From contig JADKFD010000020.1 of assembly GCA_016717705.1 (NCBI GenBank), positions 1 through 64,000 on the forward strand: 64,000 nucleotides of DNA. The letters are read 5' to 3'. Source of the DNA: Rhodanobacteraceae bacterium. Its GTDB lineage: Bacteria; Pseudomonadota; Gammaproteobacteria; Xanthomonadales; SZUA-5. The position numbers and the translations under genes are program-made. The notes beneath the pieces were generated by a model. That model had not been told where the DNA came from. It worked only from the letters and a program-made list of their open reading frames with translations, and made no database searches. Below, piece by piece: positions 9,227 through 17,337 of this stretch. Within the stretch, counting starts at the first letter, position 1. Each line of letters begins with the position of its first letter.

Positions 9227-9544
9227 ATGACCAAGGAGGTCATCCCGGAAGCGCTGCGACGTCGGTATATCGACAGCTTTCCGGGCAAGTGCGCAGCATT
9301 CGAAGCGGTCATCGGGCAGATGGCCGCCGCTGGCGCAGACGCGGCTGTCGTGGTCGCAAAACTGCGCGATCTGGCGCATAAGCTGGCCGGGTCAGCGGGC
9401 ATGTACGGCTTCGACGATATTGGCAATCTTGCCCGCGAAGTGGTCCATGCGGTCGACGCTGGCGCCGGTCCGCAGATCCTGGGCGGACTCGCCCAGACCC
9501 TGCTCGATCGACTGACGAGCGCGCAAACGGCGCAAGATCTGTAG
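9227..9544 (+). CDS. Stand-alone histidine phosphotransfer (HPt) protein
   Basis: A 105-residue all-helical HPt domain. The motif LAHKLAGSAGMYGF places the phospho-accepting histidine at residue 51 with the conserved K-x-x-G-S-A-G context. It lies five bases downstream of the response regulator stop, in an obvious two-gene unit; ATG at 9227 is preceded by a weak ribosome binding site inside the preceding stop region, so translational coupling is likely. Expected role: shuttle phosphate between a hybrid sensor kinase elsewhere and the neighbouring regulator. Nothing in the sequence identifies the kinase. Confidence 0.85.
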   Translation: MTKEVIPEALRRRYIDSFPGKCAAFEAVIGQMAAAGADAAVVVAKLRDLAHKLAGSAGMYGFDDIGNLAREVVHAVDAGAGPQILGGLAQTLLDRLTSAQTAQDL

Positions 9545-9596
9545 CAGTTCTGGTCGCCCCTGGCGGTGCGCTTGTTCGCGCATCGAACATCCGGAC

Positions 9597-9676
9597 GTAG
9601 GTCACGTTGGCCGCGGAGCGGCCTACGTGACAGCGCCGCGAGTCACGTAGTCTGCTTCGCAGACAACGTGACCTAC
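9597..9676. repeat. Compound inverted repeat (nested hairpins)
   Basis: Outer arms GTAGGTCACGTTG (9597-9609) and its exact complement (9664-9676) enclose two inner hairpins, GGCCGC-GGA-GCGGCC and GTCTGC-TTC-GCAGAC. It stands between the convergent HPt and C13 peptidase genes and could act as a bidirectional transcription barrier or a REP-like element. Confidence 0.7.
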
Positions 9677-9768
9677 TTTCAATGGGTTACGTGATGTTCG
9701 GCGAGAGCGACCTGGGTTGCGATCGCTCTTGTGGAGTTGACATCAGGCCGCGATTCGATGCCCCGCCC

Positions 9769-11214
9769 TCACGGACACGGTGTCTTGGCCTGGCCGCAGT
9801 CGGTTTTCGGCACCACCGGCACAAAGACCACCTCCTTGGCTGGCGTCAGTTGCCCGCTCCAGGCCTGCAGCCGCGGGCCAATCAATGCGCCCATACTCAT
9901 CTGCGGCTCCGAGGGCTCGAAATCGTCGTCCTTCTCGCGCTGCGCCACGGCTTCGCGCGCCAGCTCGAATGCAGCTGGAAATGAGGTCGTGCGGTTGAGT
10001 GCCTCGACCAGGAAGGCGCGGCCGAAATAGGTCAGCTCCGCATCCGAGCCGCAGCCAAACGATGGCCGGTCGGCGCGCGCGGCGGTGATCACCAGGCTCA
10101 TCGGTGTCGCCAGGGATTCGACAAATCCGCCCGAGTAACATGCGGCAACGATGACCACGCGCCAGTCGATGCCGGCAGCATCCAGCGCCGCGCGCAGATC
10201 GGTCGGGTCGATCCAGTCCAGCGGCAGCGGCTGCAGATCGACGAACAACTGGTGGTCTTCGCTGCCGTGGGTGGTCATGAACAGCACCAGCAGGTCTTCG
10301 CGGCGATCCATTCGCGCGCCGATGCCGGCCAGCGCCAGGCGCAGATTGCTCAGCGTGGCCAGTGGCGTGTGCTCCGTGGTGTCCGGGTTGTTCAACAGCA
10401 CCAGGGTGCGTTGCTGCATGCCAAAGCGCTGGGCGAACAGCGTTTGCGCGTACTCGACCTCGTTGCGGAAGACATCTTCGTTGGCGTCGCCGCCGAAGGC
10501 CAGCAGGTAGGCGTCACTGACGCCGGGGATTTCCGGAGCCAGTTGCTGGACGGCCTGCGCGACCATCTCCGGCTGCCGGTAGATCAGTTGCTCGGCGCTG
10601 CCGCGGACGCTGCGGGTGTCCTCCTCGGGTTCCGCATCGGCGTACTCGGCATCGGCATCATCGAAGTCCGGGTACCAATAGCGCGCCGGTTCGATCAGGA
10701 AAAACGGCACCAGTGTCAGACTCGCGCTGGTCAGCGCCGCGACGGCATGGCGCCACCAGCCCCATTGCGGCAGCAGCGCCGCGATCAATCGCAACCAGGC
10801 CAGCAGCCACCAGACGCAGACGATGGCTGTAAAGGCAAGTTCGATGCCCAGATTGCTCGGTTGGTATTGGTGCAGCGCCCAGCGAGCCGCCTCCACCAGA
10901 GCGGCAATCCACAGGCCTGTGGCACTGGCGAGCACCGCCAGCGACCAGGTCAACACGCGCTGCCCGGACCAGGCGCCGACCACGGCTGCGGCGGCCAGCA
11001 TCAGCAATGCGTTGAGCGCGTCGCCCTGAATGCCCTCGCCATAGAACGACATCGGCTCGGGTTGCTGCAGTCGGTCGCGGACGATCGACAGGCCGATTCC
11101 GGCCAGCAGCAGCCACCAGAAATGCGCCGCCGGACGGACCCGCCAGGCGGCCGGCGGTCGCATCAACAGCGCCAGCAGCAGGCCGGCGCCGAGGGTGCGC
11201 AGCAGGCCGCGCAT
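9769..11214 (-). CDS. Membrane-anchored C13 (legumain-like) peptidase
   Basis: A 481-residue protein with about six N-terminal transmembrane segments (roughly residues 5-22, 31-47, 67-83, 88-108, 122-148, 157-176), an acidic linker (about 183-200), and a C-terminal cysteine peptidase domain. The catalytic dyad of clan CD is visible as H316 in LFMTTHGSED and C359 in VVIVAACYSGGF. This matches the bacterial Peptidase_C13 family, whose role is poorly known. ATG at 11214 was chosen because it overlaps the stop of the mtnD-mtnC gene (ATGA) and begins a hydrophobic segment; an upstream extension would lie inside mtnC. The coupling implies co-expression with methionine salvage, without a known functional reason. 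Confidence 0.82.
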   Translation of the reverse strand: MRGLLRTLGAGLLLALLMRPPAAWRVRPAAHFWWLLLAGIGLSIVRDRLQQPEPMSFYGEGIQGDALNALLMLAAAAVVGAWSGQRVLTWSLAVLASATGLWIAALVEAARWALHQYQPSNLGIELAFTAIVCVWWLLAWLRLIAALLPQWGWWRHAVAALTSASLTLVPFFLIEPARYWYPDFDDADAEYADAEPEEDTRSVRGSAEQLIYRQPEMVAQAVQQLAPEIPGVSDAYLLAFGGDANEDVFRNEVEYAQTLFAQRFGMQQRTLVLLNNPDTTEHTPLATLSNLRLALAGIGARMDRREDLLVLFMTTHGSEDHQLFVDLQPLPLDWIDPTDLRAALDAAGIDWRVVIVAACYSGGFVESLATPMSLVITAARADRPSFGCGSDAELTYFGRAFLVEALNRTTSFPAAFELAREAVAQREKDDDFEPSEPQMSMGALIGPRLQAWSGQLTPAKEVVFVPVVPKTDCGQAKTPCP

Positions 11215-12620
11215 CAGAAACCCAGTTCGTCGAAGCGGCTGATGGCAAGATGGTCTGGCGCTGGCGTCGCGCCCTCGCGCAGGACTTGCACGGTGCGCCA
11301 ACCGGCTTGCCGTGCGGCATCCAGTTCGGCGCCGATGTCAGACAGGAACAGGATCTGCGCAGCGGGCTGACCGATTTTTGCGGCGATACTTCGATACGAT
11401 TCGGCCTCGCGCTTCGGGCCAGTGGTGGTGTCGAAATATCCCGAGAAGCAGGGGCGCAGATCGCCAGACTCGGTGTGACCGAAATACAGTTTCTGCGCCT
11501 GCACCGAGCCGGAGGAGTACACGTAGAGCGGCAGGCCCATGGCGTGCCAGCGCGACAGGGCCGCTACGGCGTCCGGGTAGACATGCGCATGGAACAATCC
11601 CTCGCGGAAGGCCTGTTCCCACACCAGTCCCTGCAGCGCTTTCAGCGCCGTGTGCTTGCGGTCGGCATCGATCCACGACCACAAGGCCGCGATCACCGCC
11701 GGCAGGTTGTCCGGCGAGGTGTGCACCTCGCCAGCGACCATCGCGATCCACGGCGCCACCGTCGGATCGTCGGCGTTGGCGCGCAGGAACCTGGGCAACG
11801 CCTCACGCGAATAGGGAAACAGCACCTTCTGCACGAAGGCGATATCGCTGGTGGTGCCTTCGATGTCGGTGACGAGGGCGGCGGGGCGGGGGTCACGGGG
11901 CCGTTGTCGCAAGTCGGCGTTCGCAAAGGGAAAGAGCGAGGGAAGGAGAGCAAAAGCTGCGGATGGTGAGTTCAGTGACCGAAGTGGCAAGAACCAGAAT
12001 GCGCGGTCGCGGCTCGCCTGCTTTCCTTGCGTCCTTCTGCCCTTTGCGTCCTTTGCGTACCCCCCTTGCACGGGCTGTCCATCAAGGCGCGAAAACCGCG
12101 ACGCAATCTCGTCGCCGGTGAAATTGGCCACCCAGCCGGCCGGGTTGGTGAACACGCGGATGGCGACGAAATGCGGCTCCGGGCCCATGTCGAACCAGTG
12201 GCGGGTGCCGGCCGGGACGCCGATCAGATCGTCCTTTTCGCACAGGATCTCGAACACCTCCTCACCCAGGTGCAGCGTGAACAGTCCGCGGCCGGCTACG
12301 AAGAAGCGCACTTCGTCCTCGGCATGGGTGTGCTCGTTGAGGAACTTCTGGCGCAGCGTGGCTTTGTCGGGATGCTCCGGCGTCAGGCTGATCACGTCGA
12401 CGGCCTGATAGTTGGCTTCGGCCATCAGGCGGTCGATATCGGCTCGATAGGCGGCTATCACCGCGTCCGGTGTGTCCCCGGGGTGGATATCCGCGTTCGC
12501 CTGCCAGCGTTCGAAGCGCACGCCTGCGCCGCGCAGATGCGCCTGGATGGCGGCAAAGTCGCTGCTGTAGAAACGGACCTGGTCCGGGCGATCCTCGGCA
12601 TACGTGCGCAGTCGCGTCAT
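11214..12620 (-). CDS. mtnD-mtnC: Fused acireductone dioxygenase (MtnD) - enolase-phosphatase E1 (MtnC)
   Basis: One 468-codon frame encodes two consecutive methionine salvage enzymes in the reverse of pathway order. Residues 1-185 are the cupin acireductone dioxygenase with metal ligands H97, H99, E103 and H141 (NEHTHAEDEVRFF, GTRHWFD). Residues 247-468 are the HAD-type E1 enolase-phosphatase (LVTDIEGTTSDIAFVQKVLF, YSSGSVQAQKL, FLSDIGAELDA). Between them lies a linker of about 60 residues encoded by DNA that resembles an intergenic repeat also found at 58.6 kb. ATG at 12620 overlaps the mtnB stop (ATGA). Alternatively the two parts may be translated separately: a TTG near 11908 could start MtnC, and the run of six G in the linker near 12060 is a plausible site for a base-calling error that hides an MtnD stop. 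Confidence 0.85.
   Translation of the reverse strand: MTRLRTYAEDRPDQVRFYSSDFAAIQAHLRGAGVRFERWQANADIHPGDTPDAVIAAYRADIDRLMAEANYQAVDVISLTPEHPDKATLRQKFLNEHTHAEDEVRFFVAGRGLFTLHLGEEVFEILCEKDDLIGVPAGTRHWFDMGPEPHFVAIRVFTNPAGWVANFTGDEIASRFSRLDGQPVQGGYAKDAKGRRTQGKQASRDRAFWFLPLRSLNSPSAAFALLPSLFPFANADLRQRPRDPRPAALVTDIEGTTSDIAFVQKVLFPYSREALPRFLRANADDPTVAPWIAMVAGEVHTSPDNLPAVIAALWSWIDADRKHTALKALQGLVWEQAFREGLFHAHVYPDAVAALSRWHAMGLPLYVYSSGSVQAQKLYFGHTESGDLRPCFSGYFDTTTGPKREAESYRSIAAKIGQPAAQILFLSDIGAELDAARQAGWRTVQVLREGATPAPDHLAISRFDELGF
11885..12065 (-). repeat. Intergenic-type repeat encoding the MtnD-MtnC linker
   Basis: Read on the minus strand, the segment begins with CGCAAAG units about nine bases apart and later contains the complementary CCCTTTGCG, the same layout as the non-coding element at 58649-58722. 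The encoded linker is low in conserved residues. This is a comparison by eye, not an alignment score. Confidence 0.55.
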
Positions 12621-13264
12621 CGGTGCATCTTCCTCAATTCCAGTTCGCAGTTGAGCAGGAACTCGAAGGCATCCAGGTGCCTGCGTGCCTCCAGCATATC
12701 CTTGCCCCAAGTGTAGATGCCGTGGCCGTCGATCAAGTAGCCGTGCGTAACTGGCTGTTCGTCCAGCCAGGCATCGATCAAGCGTGCCAGTTCATGCATG
12801 TCCTGGCTGTTCGGGAACACCTTGAGCTGCATCCGCGCGTCGTGCGTGGTGTAACCGGCAAAGGCCTTGAGCAGTTCGTAGCCCGCCAGCGTCAACTCAC
12901 CGACAGGCGCGTAGATGCGACTGGCCAGCGTCTGCGCCAGCGAATGCGTGTGCAGTACCGCGCCGGCGTCCGGAAAACGCCGATAGATCTGACAGTGCAG
13001 CAAAGTTTCCGCCGACGGCCGCGCATCGGTGTCGACGGCATTGCCGGCAAGGTCGCACACCATCACATCGGCGGCCGTGAGTTTGCCTTTGTCGCGGCCG
13101 GATACGGTGACCGCGATGCGCGAATCGGAGAGCCGCATCGAGAAGTTGCTGCTGGTCGCGGGCGTCCAGCCGCGCGCGCCGAAGTCACGGCCGGCCTCGG
13201 CAATGGCGTTCGCGCACTCGGCATAACGGGTAGGCGTGTAGTCGGGCATCGAAGCGTCCTGCAA
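12617..13264 (-). CDS. mtnB: Methylthioribulose-1-phosphate dehydratase
   Basis: Zinc-dependent class II aldolase-fold dehydratase of the methionine salvage pathway, converting methylthioribulose-1-phosphate to the diketo compound used by MtnC. The 215-residue protein shows WTPATSSNFSMRL, VSGRDKGKL, and the zinc-binding HTHS of GAVLHTHSLAQTL, with a third histidine in DGHGIYTWGKD. ATG at 13264 (MQDASMPDY) or at 13249 (MPDYTPTRY) is possible. First gene of the mtnB-mtnDC-C13 operon, all overlapping by four bases. mtnA, needed one step earlier, is not here but at 45.5 kb. Confidence 0.94.
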   Translation of the reverse strand: MQDASMPDYTPTRYAECANAIAEAGRDFGARGWTPATSSNFSMRLSDSRIAVTVSGRDKGKLTAADVMVCDLAGNAVDTDARPSAETLLHCQIYRRFPDAGAVLHTHSLAQTLASRIYAPVGELTLAGYELLKAFAGYTTHDARMQLKVFPNSQDMHELARLIDAWLDEQPVTHGYLIDGHGIYTWGKDMLEARRHLDAFEFLLNCELELRKMHR

Positions 13265-13445
13265 ACGAGAATGATTCGCGATACCTCCGCGATCGTCTGC
13301 GAAATATAACCGACCATGCGTACATCTTCGTCACTCGACCAAGGTCATGCTGGCGTTCAGCTCGCGCGTGCACAATCATTGGCAGCGGAAACCCCTGTGG
13401 GTATGCCCCTGCGGAATCCCGATTTCAACCCAAAAGGAAACAGTC

Positions 13446-13790
13446 ATGTCGGAACAGAATTTTGATGCAACACGTCGTCGCTTCTTCGGTCAGGTCGCGG
13501 TCGCTGGTGTCGGCGTCGCTGCCGGCTTGACCCTGGCTCCGCAGGCCTTCGCGCAGGGTGCGCTGCCGGAACTCGGCGAAGCCGAGCCGACCGCCGCGGC
13601 GCTCGGCTATCACGCCGACAGCACCAAGGTCGACGCCGCCAAGTATCCGAACCACAAGCCGGAGCAGAATTGCTCGGGCTGCAATCTGGTGCAGGGCAAC
13701 GCCGGCGACGCGCTGCGTCCGTGCGCGATCTTCCCGGGCAAGTCGGTCAATGCCAAGGGCTGGTGCGCGGCGTTCGTGCCGAAAGCCTGA
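13446..13790 (+). CDS. High-potential iron-sulfur protein (HiPIP)
   Basis: Small periplasmic electron carrier with one [4Fe-4S] cluster. The 114-residue precursor starts with a Tat signal (ATRRRFFGQVAVAGVGVAAG, cleavage near AFAQG). The mature part has the four cluster cysteines in HiPIP spacing: CSGC, then RPCAIFPGK, then GWCAAF. ATG at 13446 follows AAAAGGAAA, a good ribosome binding site. It is monocistronic, with mtnB divergent about 180 bp away. Likely electron donor to a membrane oxidase or other periplasmic acceptor, but no partner gene is adjacent. Confidence 0.93.
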   Translation: MSEQNFDATRRRFFGQVAVAGVGVAAGLTLAPQAFAQGALPELGEAEPTAAALGYHADSTKVDAAKYPNHKPEQNCSGCNLVQGNAGDALRPCAIFPGKSVNAKGWCAAFVPKA

Positions 13791-13799
13791 GGCTTGCTT

Positions 13800-13945
13800 G
13801 CCGGTGAACCGCTGCGCGGTACACCGGCCTACCAGAGCCCGCTGTATGTAGCCCGGTGTACGCGCCTGGCGCGGTCACCGGGTGCTTGCCTCAAGCCCGT
13901 TTGCCGGTGAACCGCTGCGCGGTTCACTGGCCTGTTGATTCTCCC
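13800..13945. repeat. Intergenic repeat of the CGGTGAACCGCTGCGCGG type
   Basis: Two copies of the GCCGGTGAACCGCTGCGCGGT motif core (near 13800 and 13910) flank a segment GTAGCCCGGTGTACGCG...ACCGGGTGCTTGCC that is the reverse complement of part of the repeat pair at 40027-40210. It fills most of the gap between the HiPIP gene and rmuC. No gene seen. Confidence 0.6.
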
Positions 13946-14037
13946 TGAATGCGTCCGGTGTCCGCGCCACGCGCGTTCCCCGGGTCTTGTCTGATTGCCA
14001 GGGGTAGACTCGGCGCTTACGTGTCTGCCCTGGCGCC

Positions 14038-15519
14038 ATGATCGGAACGCTTCCCGGCCAAACGGCCATCCTGCTGGGACTGCTCGTCGGCGTCCTCGCG
14101 AGCTTGATCGGCGTGCTGATCTGGGCGCCACGCGCGCTGCGCCAGCGCTTTGCCGATGGCGCCGCGTCGCGCCAGGCAGAACTCGACGCGCTCGATTCCC
14201 GGGTCGATGAACTCAGCATCGCGATCGTCGACCGCGACAATCAACTGGCCCGCGAGCGCGAACGCGCCCAGCGCCTCGAAGCGCAACTGCATCTGCTGAT
14301 GCGCGAACACGGCGAACTGCGGGGTCGCCTGGCGCGACTCGACATCGCCGAAGCTCTGCTGCAGCAGCGCGATCAGGAACTGGTCGATCTGCGCGCGCGG
14401 CATGCCGAATCGATGGCGCAGCTGCGCGCGCTGGAAACCCGGCTGGCCGATGAAATCCGTGCCGCCGAGGAGAAACTCGCCTTCATCGGTCGCGTGCGCG
14501 GTGAGTTTTCCGATGCCTTCAAGGCCCTGGCCGGCGAAGTGCTGGAGGACAAGAGTCAGCGTCTGATCGCCGAGAACTCGGCGCAGATCGGTGGCCTGCT
14601 GACGCCGGTGCGCGAACAGCTGAAAACCTTCCAGGACGCGGTGCAGCAAGCCTACGTGCAGGAAGCGCGCGAGCGCAGCCTGCTCGGTCGCGAAATCGAT
14701 GCGCTGAAGGTGCTCAACCAGCAACTCAGTGGCGAGGCGCTCAGCCTGACGCGGGCGCTGCGCGGCGACAGTCGCGTGCAGGGCGCCTGGGGTGAACTGG
14801 CGCTGTCGCGACTGCTGGAGGCCTCGGGCCTCGCCGAAGGCCGCGAATACACCACGCAATCGGTGCTGCGCGACGACGACGGCGGCCGCCCGCGTCCGGA
14901 CGTCATCATCCATCTGCCGCAACAGCGCGATCTGGTCATCGATGCCAAGGTCTCGCTGACCGCCTACGAGCGCAGCTGCAGCGCGGTCACCGAGGACGAG
15001 CGTGCGCTCGCGCTGGCCGAGCACATCGGATCGCTGAGGCGCCACGTCGATGGCCTCGGCAAGCGCGACTACACAGCCCTGCTGCAGGGCCGCGCGCTCG
15101 ATTTCGTGCTGATGTTCGTGCCGGTGGAATCGGCGCTGATCGAGGCCGTGCGCACCGACGCCGGGCTGTATGAGTACGCGCTGGCGCGCAATATCGCCAT
15201 CGTGTCTCCTTCAACACTGCTGGCCACGCTGCGCGCGGTCAGCCACCTGTGGAAGCAGGAACAGCGCAACCGCAACGCCCAGGAAATCGCCGCGCGTGCC
15301 GGCAAGCTGTACGACAAGTTTGTCGGCTTCGTCGAGGACCTGGCTGGCGCGCGGCACGCGCTGTCCAGGGCGCAGGGCGAACTCGACCAGGCGTTCCTGA
15401 AACTGCACACCGGCAAGGGCAATCTGGTGCGCCAGACCGAGCAGTTGCGCGAGCTGGGGGCGCGGCATCAGAAATCCTTGCCCAGCGGATTGACCGCCGA
15501 CACCGACGAAGCCATGTAG
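14038..15519 (+). CDS. rmuC: DNA recombination protein RmuC
   Basis: RmuC-family protein that limits DNA inversions at short inverted repeats; presumed nuclease-like. The 493-residue protein has an N-terminal membrane anchor (about residues 10-29), a long coiled coil (about 40-160) and the RmuC domain (about 165-450) with the QGAWGELALSRLLEASGL and DLVIDAKVSLTAYE motifs. Length and layout match the family. The TAG stop is formed by the first bases of a GTAGGAGCG palindromic repeat, so the repeat abuts the coding region directly. Its presence is fitting in a genome rich in inverted repeats, but that link is inference. Confidence 0.93.
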   Translation: MIGTLPGQTAILLGLLVGVLASLIGVLIWAPRALRQRFADGAASRQAELDALDSRVDELSIAIVDRDNQLARERERAQRLEAQLHLLMREHGELRGRLARLDIAEALLQQRDQELVDLRARHAESMAQLRALETRLADEIRAAEEKLAFIGRVRGEFSDAFKALAGEVLEDKSQRLIAENSAQIGGLLTPVREQLKTFQDAVQQAYVQEARERSLLGREIDALKVLNQQLSGEALSLTRALRGDSRVQGAWGELALSRLLEASGLAEGREYTTQSVLRDDDGGRPRPDVIIHLPQQRDLVIDAKVSLTAYERSCSAVTEDERALALAEHIGSLRRHVDGLGKRDYTALLQGRALDFVLMFVPVESALIEAVRTDAGLYEYALARNIAIVSPSTLLATLRAVSHLWKQEQRNRNAQEIAARAGKLYDKFVGFVEDLAGARHALSRAQGELDQAFLKLHTGKGNLVRQTEQLRELGARHQKSLPSGLTADTDEAM

Positions 15520-15586
15520 GAGCGACGCGTACGTCGCGACCGGTGCTCCGTCGTGGTGAAGGTCGCGACGTGCACGTCGCTCCTAC
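15516..15586. repeat. REP/BIME-type element, GTAGGAGCG family
   Basis: Head-to-head palindromic units: GTAGGAGCGACGCGTACGTC on the left and GACGTGCACGTCGCTCCTAC on the right, with further internal GTCGCGACC complementarity. It supplies the rmuC stop codon. Further members lie at 32279-32380, 35261-35331 and 58578-58602. Confidence 0.8.
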
Positions 15587-15669
15587 GACAGCGGCGGCGA
15601 CGCGCTGCAGCCTTGGCTGCGATATCCCTTGGGCGAGCGACATTCCGTTATCGCTCGTATCCCTTGCGC

Positions 15670-16731
15670 ATGGACCCGCCGATGCGATCGATCCTGATCT
15701 TCTCCGCCTGCCTGCTGGCCGGCTCTGCCGATGCCCGCCAGTGCCTGTTGAACGGCGAGGAAGTCAATCCCGACAATGGATCGACCACCGCAGGCAAGAC
15801 CGGTGTGATGAGTTGCCACCGCGATGACGGCAGTCTGTGGTACGAACAGGCGCTGCAGAATGGCGAGCATCTCGGACTCGATCGATTCCACGACGACGAT
15901 GGCAGCGTGCGTGAGCGACACGTCAACGCGCAGGGCAACACGGAAGGCATGGCGCGCGAGTGGTATCCGAATGGCCAGCTCAAGCGCGAGGGCGAGTACC
16001 GCAATGCCGATGCCATCGGCGTGCATCGGAACTTTTTTGCCGACGGCGAGCCGCAGTCGCTCAACGTCTATCCAGTCGCCGACAAACCGGCGGCTGTGGC
16101 CATCGAATGGGACGCACAGGGCCGGCTGCGGCGGCTCAGTTGCGCGCAGCAGTCGCTGATCGAGGACGACCTGACACTCTGCGGGCACCAGAGCGAGGTC
16201 GTCACCAAACTGGTCGATCAGCGCGGGCAGGTCCAGGAGCGGCGCACGCTCAAGGCCGGGCGCACGCTGCGCAGCGACTTCCTCAGCGATGGTGAACGCC
16301 TCGCTGGCAGCATCGAATACACCCCCGACGGCCGCATCGAGCGGCAGTTTCACGACAACGGCGAGCCCGCCCGCGAACTGGTGGTTGCCGATGGCTACGC
16401 CGTGCGACGCCAGGAGTGGTACATGAACGGCGCGCTCAAGCTGCGCACCACGCAGGAGGCGCGCGAACGCCAGGCGCGCAGCGTCGACGAGCGTTTCCGC
16501 GACGACGGCACGCTGGCGGAAATTGAGCACAAGCTGGACGGCAAGACCCAGCGCCGCGAGCGCTATGACGCAAAGGGCGGTCTGGTCGAGGACTGGGAAC
16601 ACGCGCCCGCAGGCCACGTGTCCCGCCATCGCAAGTTCGATGGCCAGGGTGGGCTTCTGCTGGACGAGGAGCTGTACCCGGATGGCTCGCGCAAGGTGCT
16701 CAAGGCGGAGGCGGAAATCGGCGGCTCCTGA
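15670..16731 (+). CDS. Exported MORN-like (YwqK-type) repeat protein
   Basis: A 353-residue protein with a probable signal peptide (MRSILIFSACLLAGSADA, from the second ATG at 15682). The body contains repeated short beta-hairpin units of the form W/F-x-x-x-G-x-x-x-x-E/R (EWYPNGQLKREGEYRN, EYTPDGRIERQFHDNGE, EWYMNGALKLR, ERYDAKGGLVEDWEH), which are typical of MORN-variant/YwqK antitoxin-like proteins. ATG at 15670 (MDPPMRSIL) is also possible. The family name refers to Bacillus YwqK; here an envelope or periplasmic scaffold role is as likely as antitoxin activity. No toxin gene is adjacent. The 3' flank carries a dispersed repeat. Confidence 0.75.
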   Translation: MDPPMRSILIFSACLLAGSADARQCLLNGEEVNPDNGSTTAGKTGVMSCHRDDGSLWYEQALQNGEHLGLDRFHDDDGSVRERHVNAQGNTEGMAREWYPNGQLKREGEYRNADAIGVHRNFFADGEPQSLNVYPVADKPAAVAIEWDAQGRLRRLSCAQQSLIEDDLTLCGHQSEVVTKLVDQRGQVQERRTLKAGRTLRSDFLSDGERLAGSIEYTPDGRIERQFHDNGEPARELVVADGYAVRRQEWYMNGALKLRTTQEARERQARSVDERFRDDGTLAEIEHKLDGKTQRRERYDAKGGLVEDWEHAPAGHVSRHRKFDGQGGLLLDEELYPDGSRKVLKAEAEIGGS

Positions 16732-16769
16732 CGCCTGTTCTCAAACCGGATACACCGGCACGATCAGCA

Positions 16770-16943
16770 AGGGCGGATCCCGCGCGCCGAAGACATCGGC
16801 CCCGCCGCAAACCAACCGGGCGGAATCCGCCGTTCGGAACGCGACACACCATCGTCCGTCGTGCCGTGCGCGTCATGGTGCAATCCGCACGATGAGGCGT
16901 GTGCGGGTTTCACCCTGCCCGGGAATACGCCTTGCGCGGGTTC
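16770..16943. repeat. Dispersed intergenic repeat, copy 1
   Basis: About 174 bp beginning GGGCGGATCCCGCGCGCC and ending near CTTGCGCGGGTTCG. It is closely similar to 22753-22923 and more distantly to 20472-20681: shared blocks include CGCGACACACCATCGTCCGT and ATCCGCACGATGA-GCGTGTGCGGGTT. No open frame is conserved among the copies. Confidence 0.8.
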
Positions 16944-16968
16944 GCGAAGAGCCTGTCGTGACAGGGGT

Positions 16969-17337
16969 TCAGGTCGCAGGCGGATCGTGGCGCACTTGGC
17001 GACGGTCCCCAGGCCCACCCCAGCTGACCGCCACGAAGGACACGGGGAGCAAGCCGCGCTCCTGCAGGTCGCGCATGATGTCGGCCGGCGCCCAACCCTG
17101 CTTGTAGTCCTCGGCGAATTGCACGCCCAGGCGCGCCAGCGCGATCATCTTCGGCACGAAGTCGGAGAGGTCATCTTCGCCTTGCTGGGTGTAGGGCACG
17201 CCGCCGCTCCACCATGACACCGGCAATCCGCCCGCGCGCAGCCAGGCGCGCCAGCGCCAGTTCGCGCCGCTCAGCACGATGACGTCACTGCTGACGTAGA
17301 TGACGTAGCAGAGGCCCGGCGGTGGCTTGGAGGACAT
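16969..17337 (-). CDS. Hypothetical protein
   Basis: A 122-residue frame starting MSSKPPPGLCYVIYVSSDVI (ATG at 17337). It reads like a real globular protein (VPYTQQGEDDLSDFVPKM, FAEDYKQGWAPADIM, LLPVSFVAVSWG) but I do not recognise the family. It overlaps the 3' end of the next upstream minus-strand frame in another register by about 67 bases, so the two may be parts of one interrupted gene or two overlapping genes. No signal peptide or membrane segment. Confidence 0.45.
   Translation of the reverse strand: MSSKPPPGLCYVIYVSSDVIVLSGANWRWRAWLRAGGLPVSWWSGGVPYTQQGEDDLSDFVPKMIALARLGVQFAEDYKQGWAPADIMRDLQERGLLPVSFVAVSWGGPGDRRQVRHDPPAT

Noticed and set aside
13291..13445. Regulatory site between mtnB and the HiPIP gene
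   Set aside because: AT-richer stretch present but no convincing -35/-10 pair or SAM riboswitch core could be identified.
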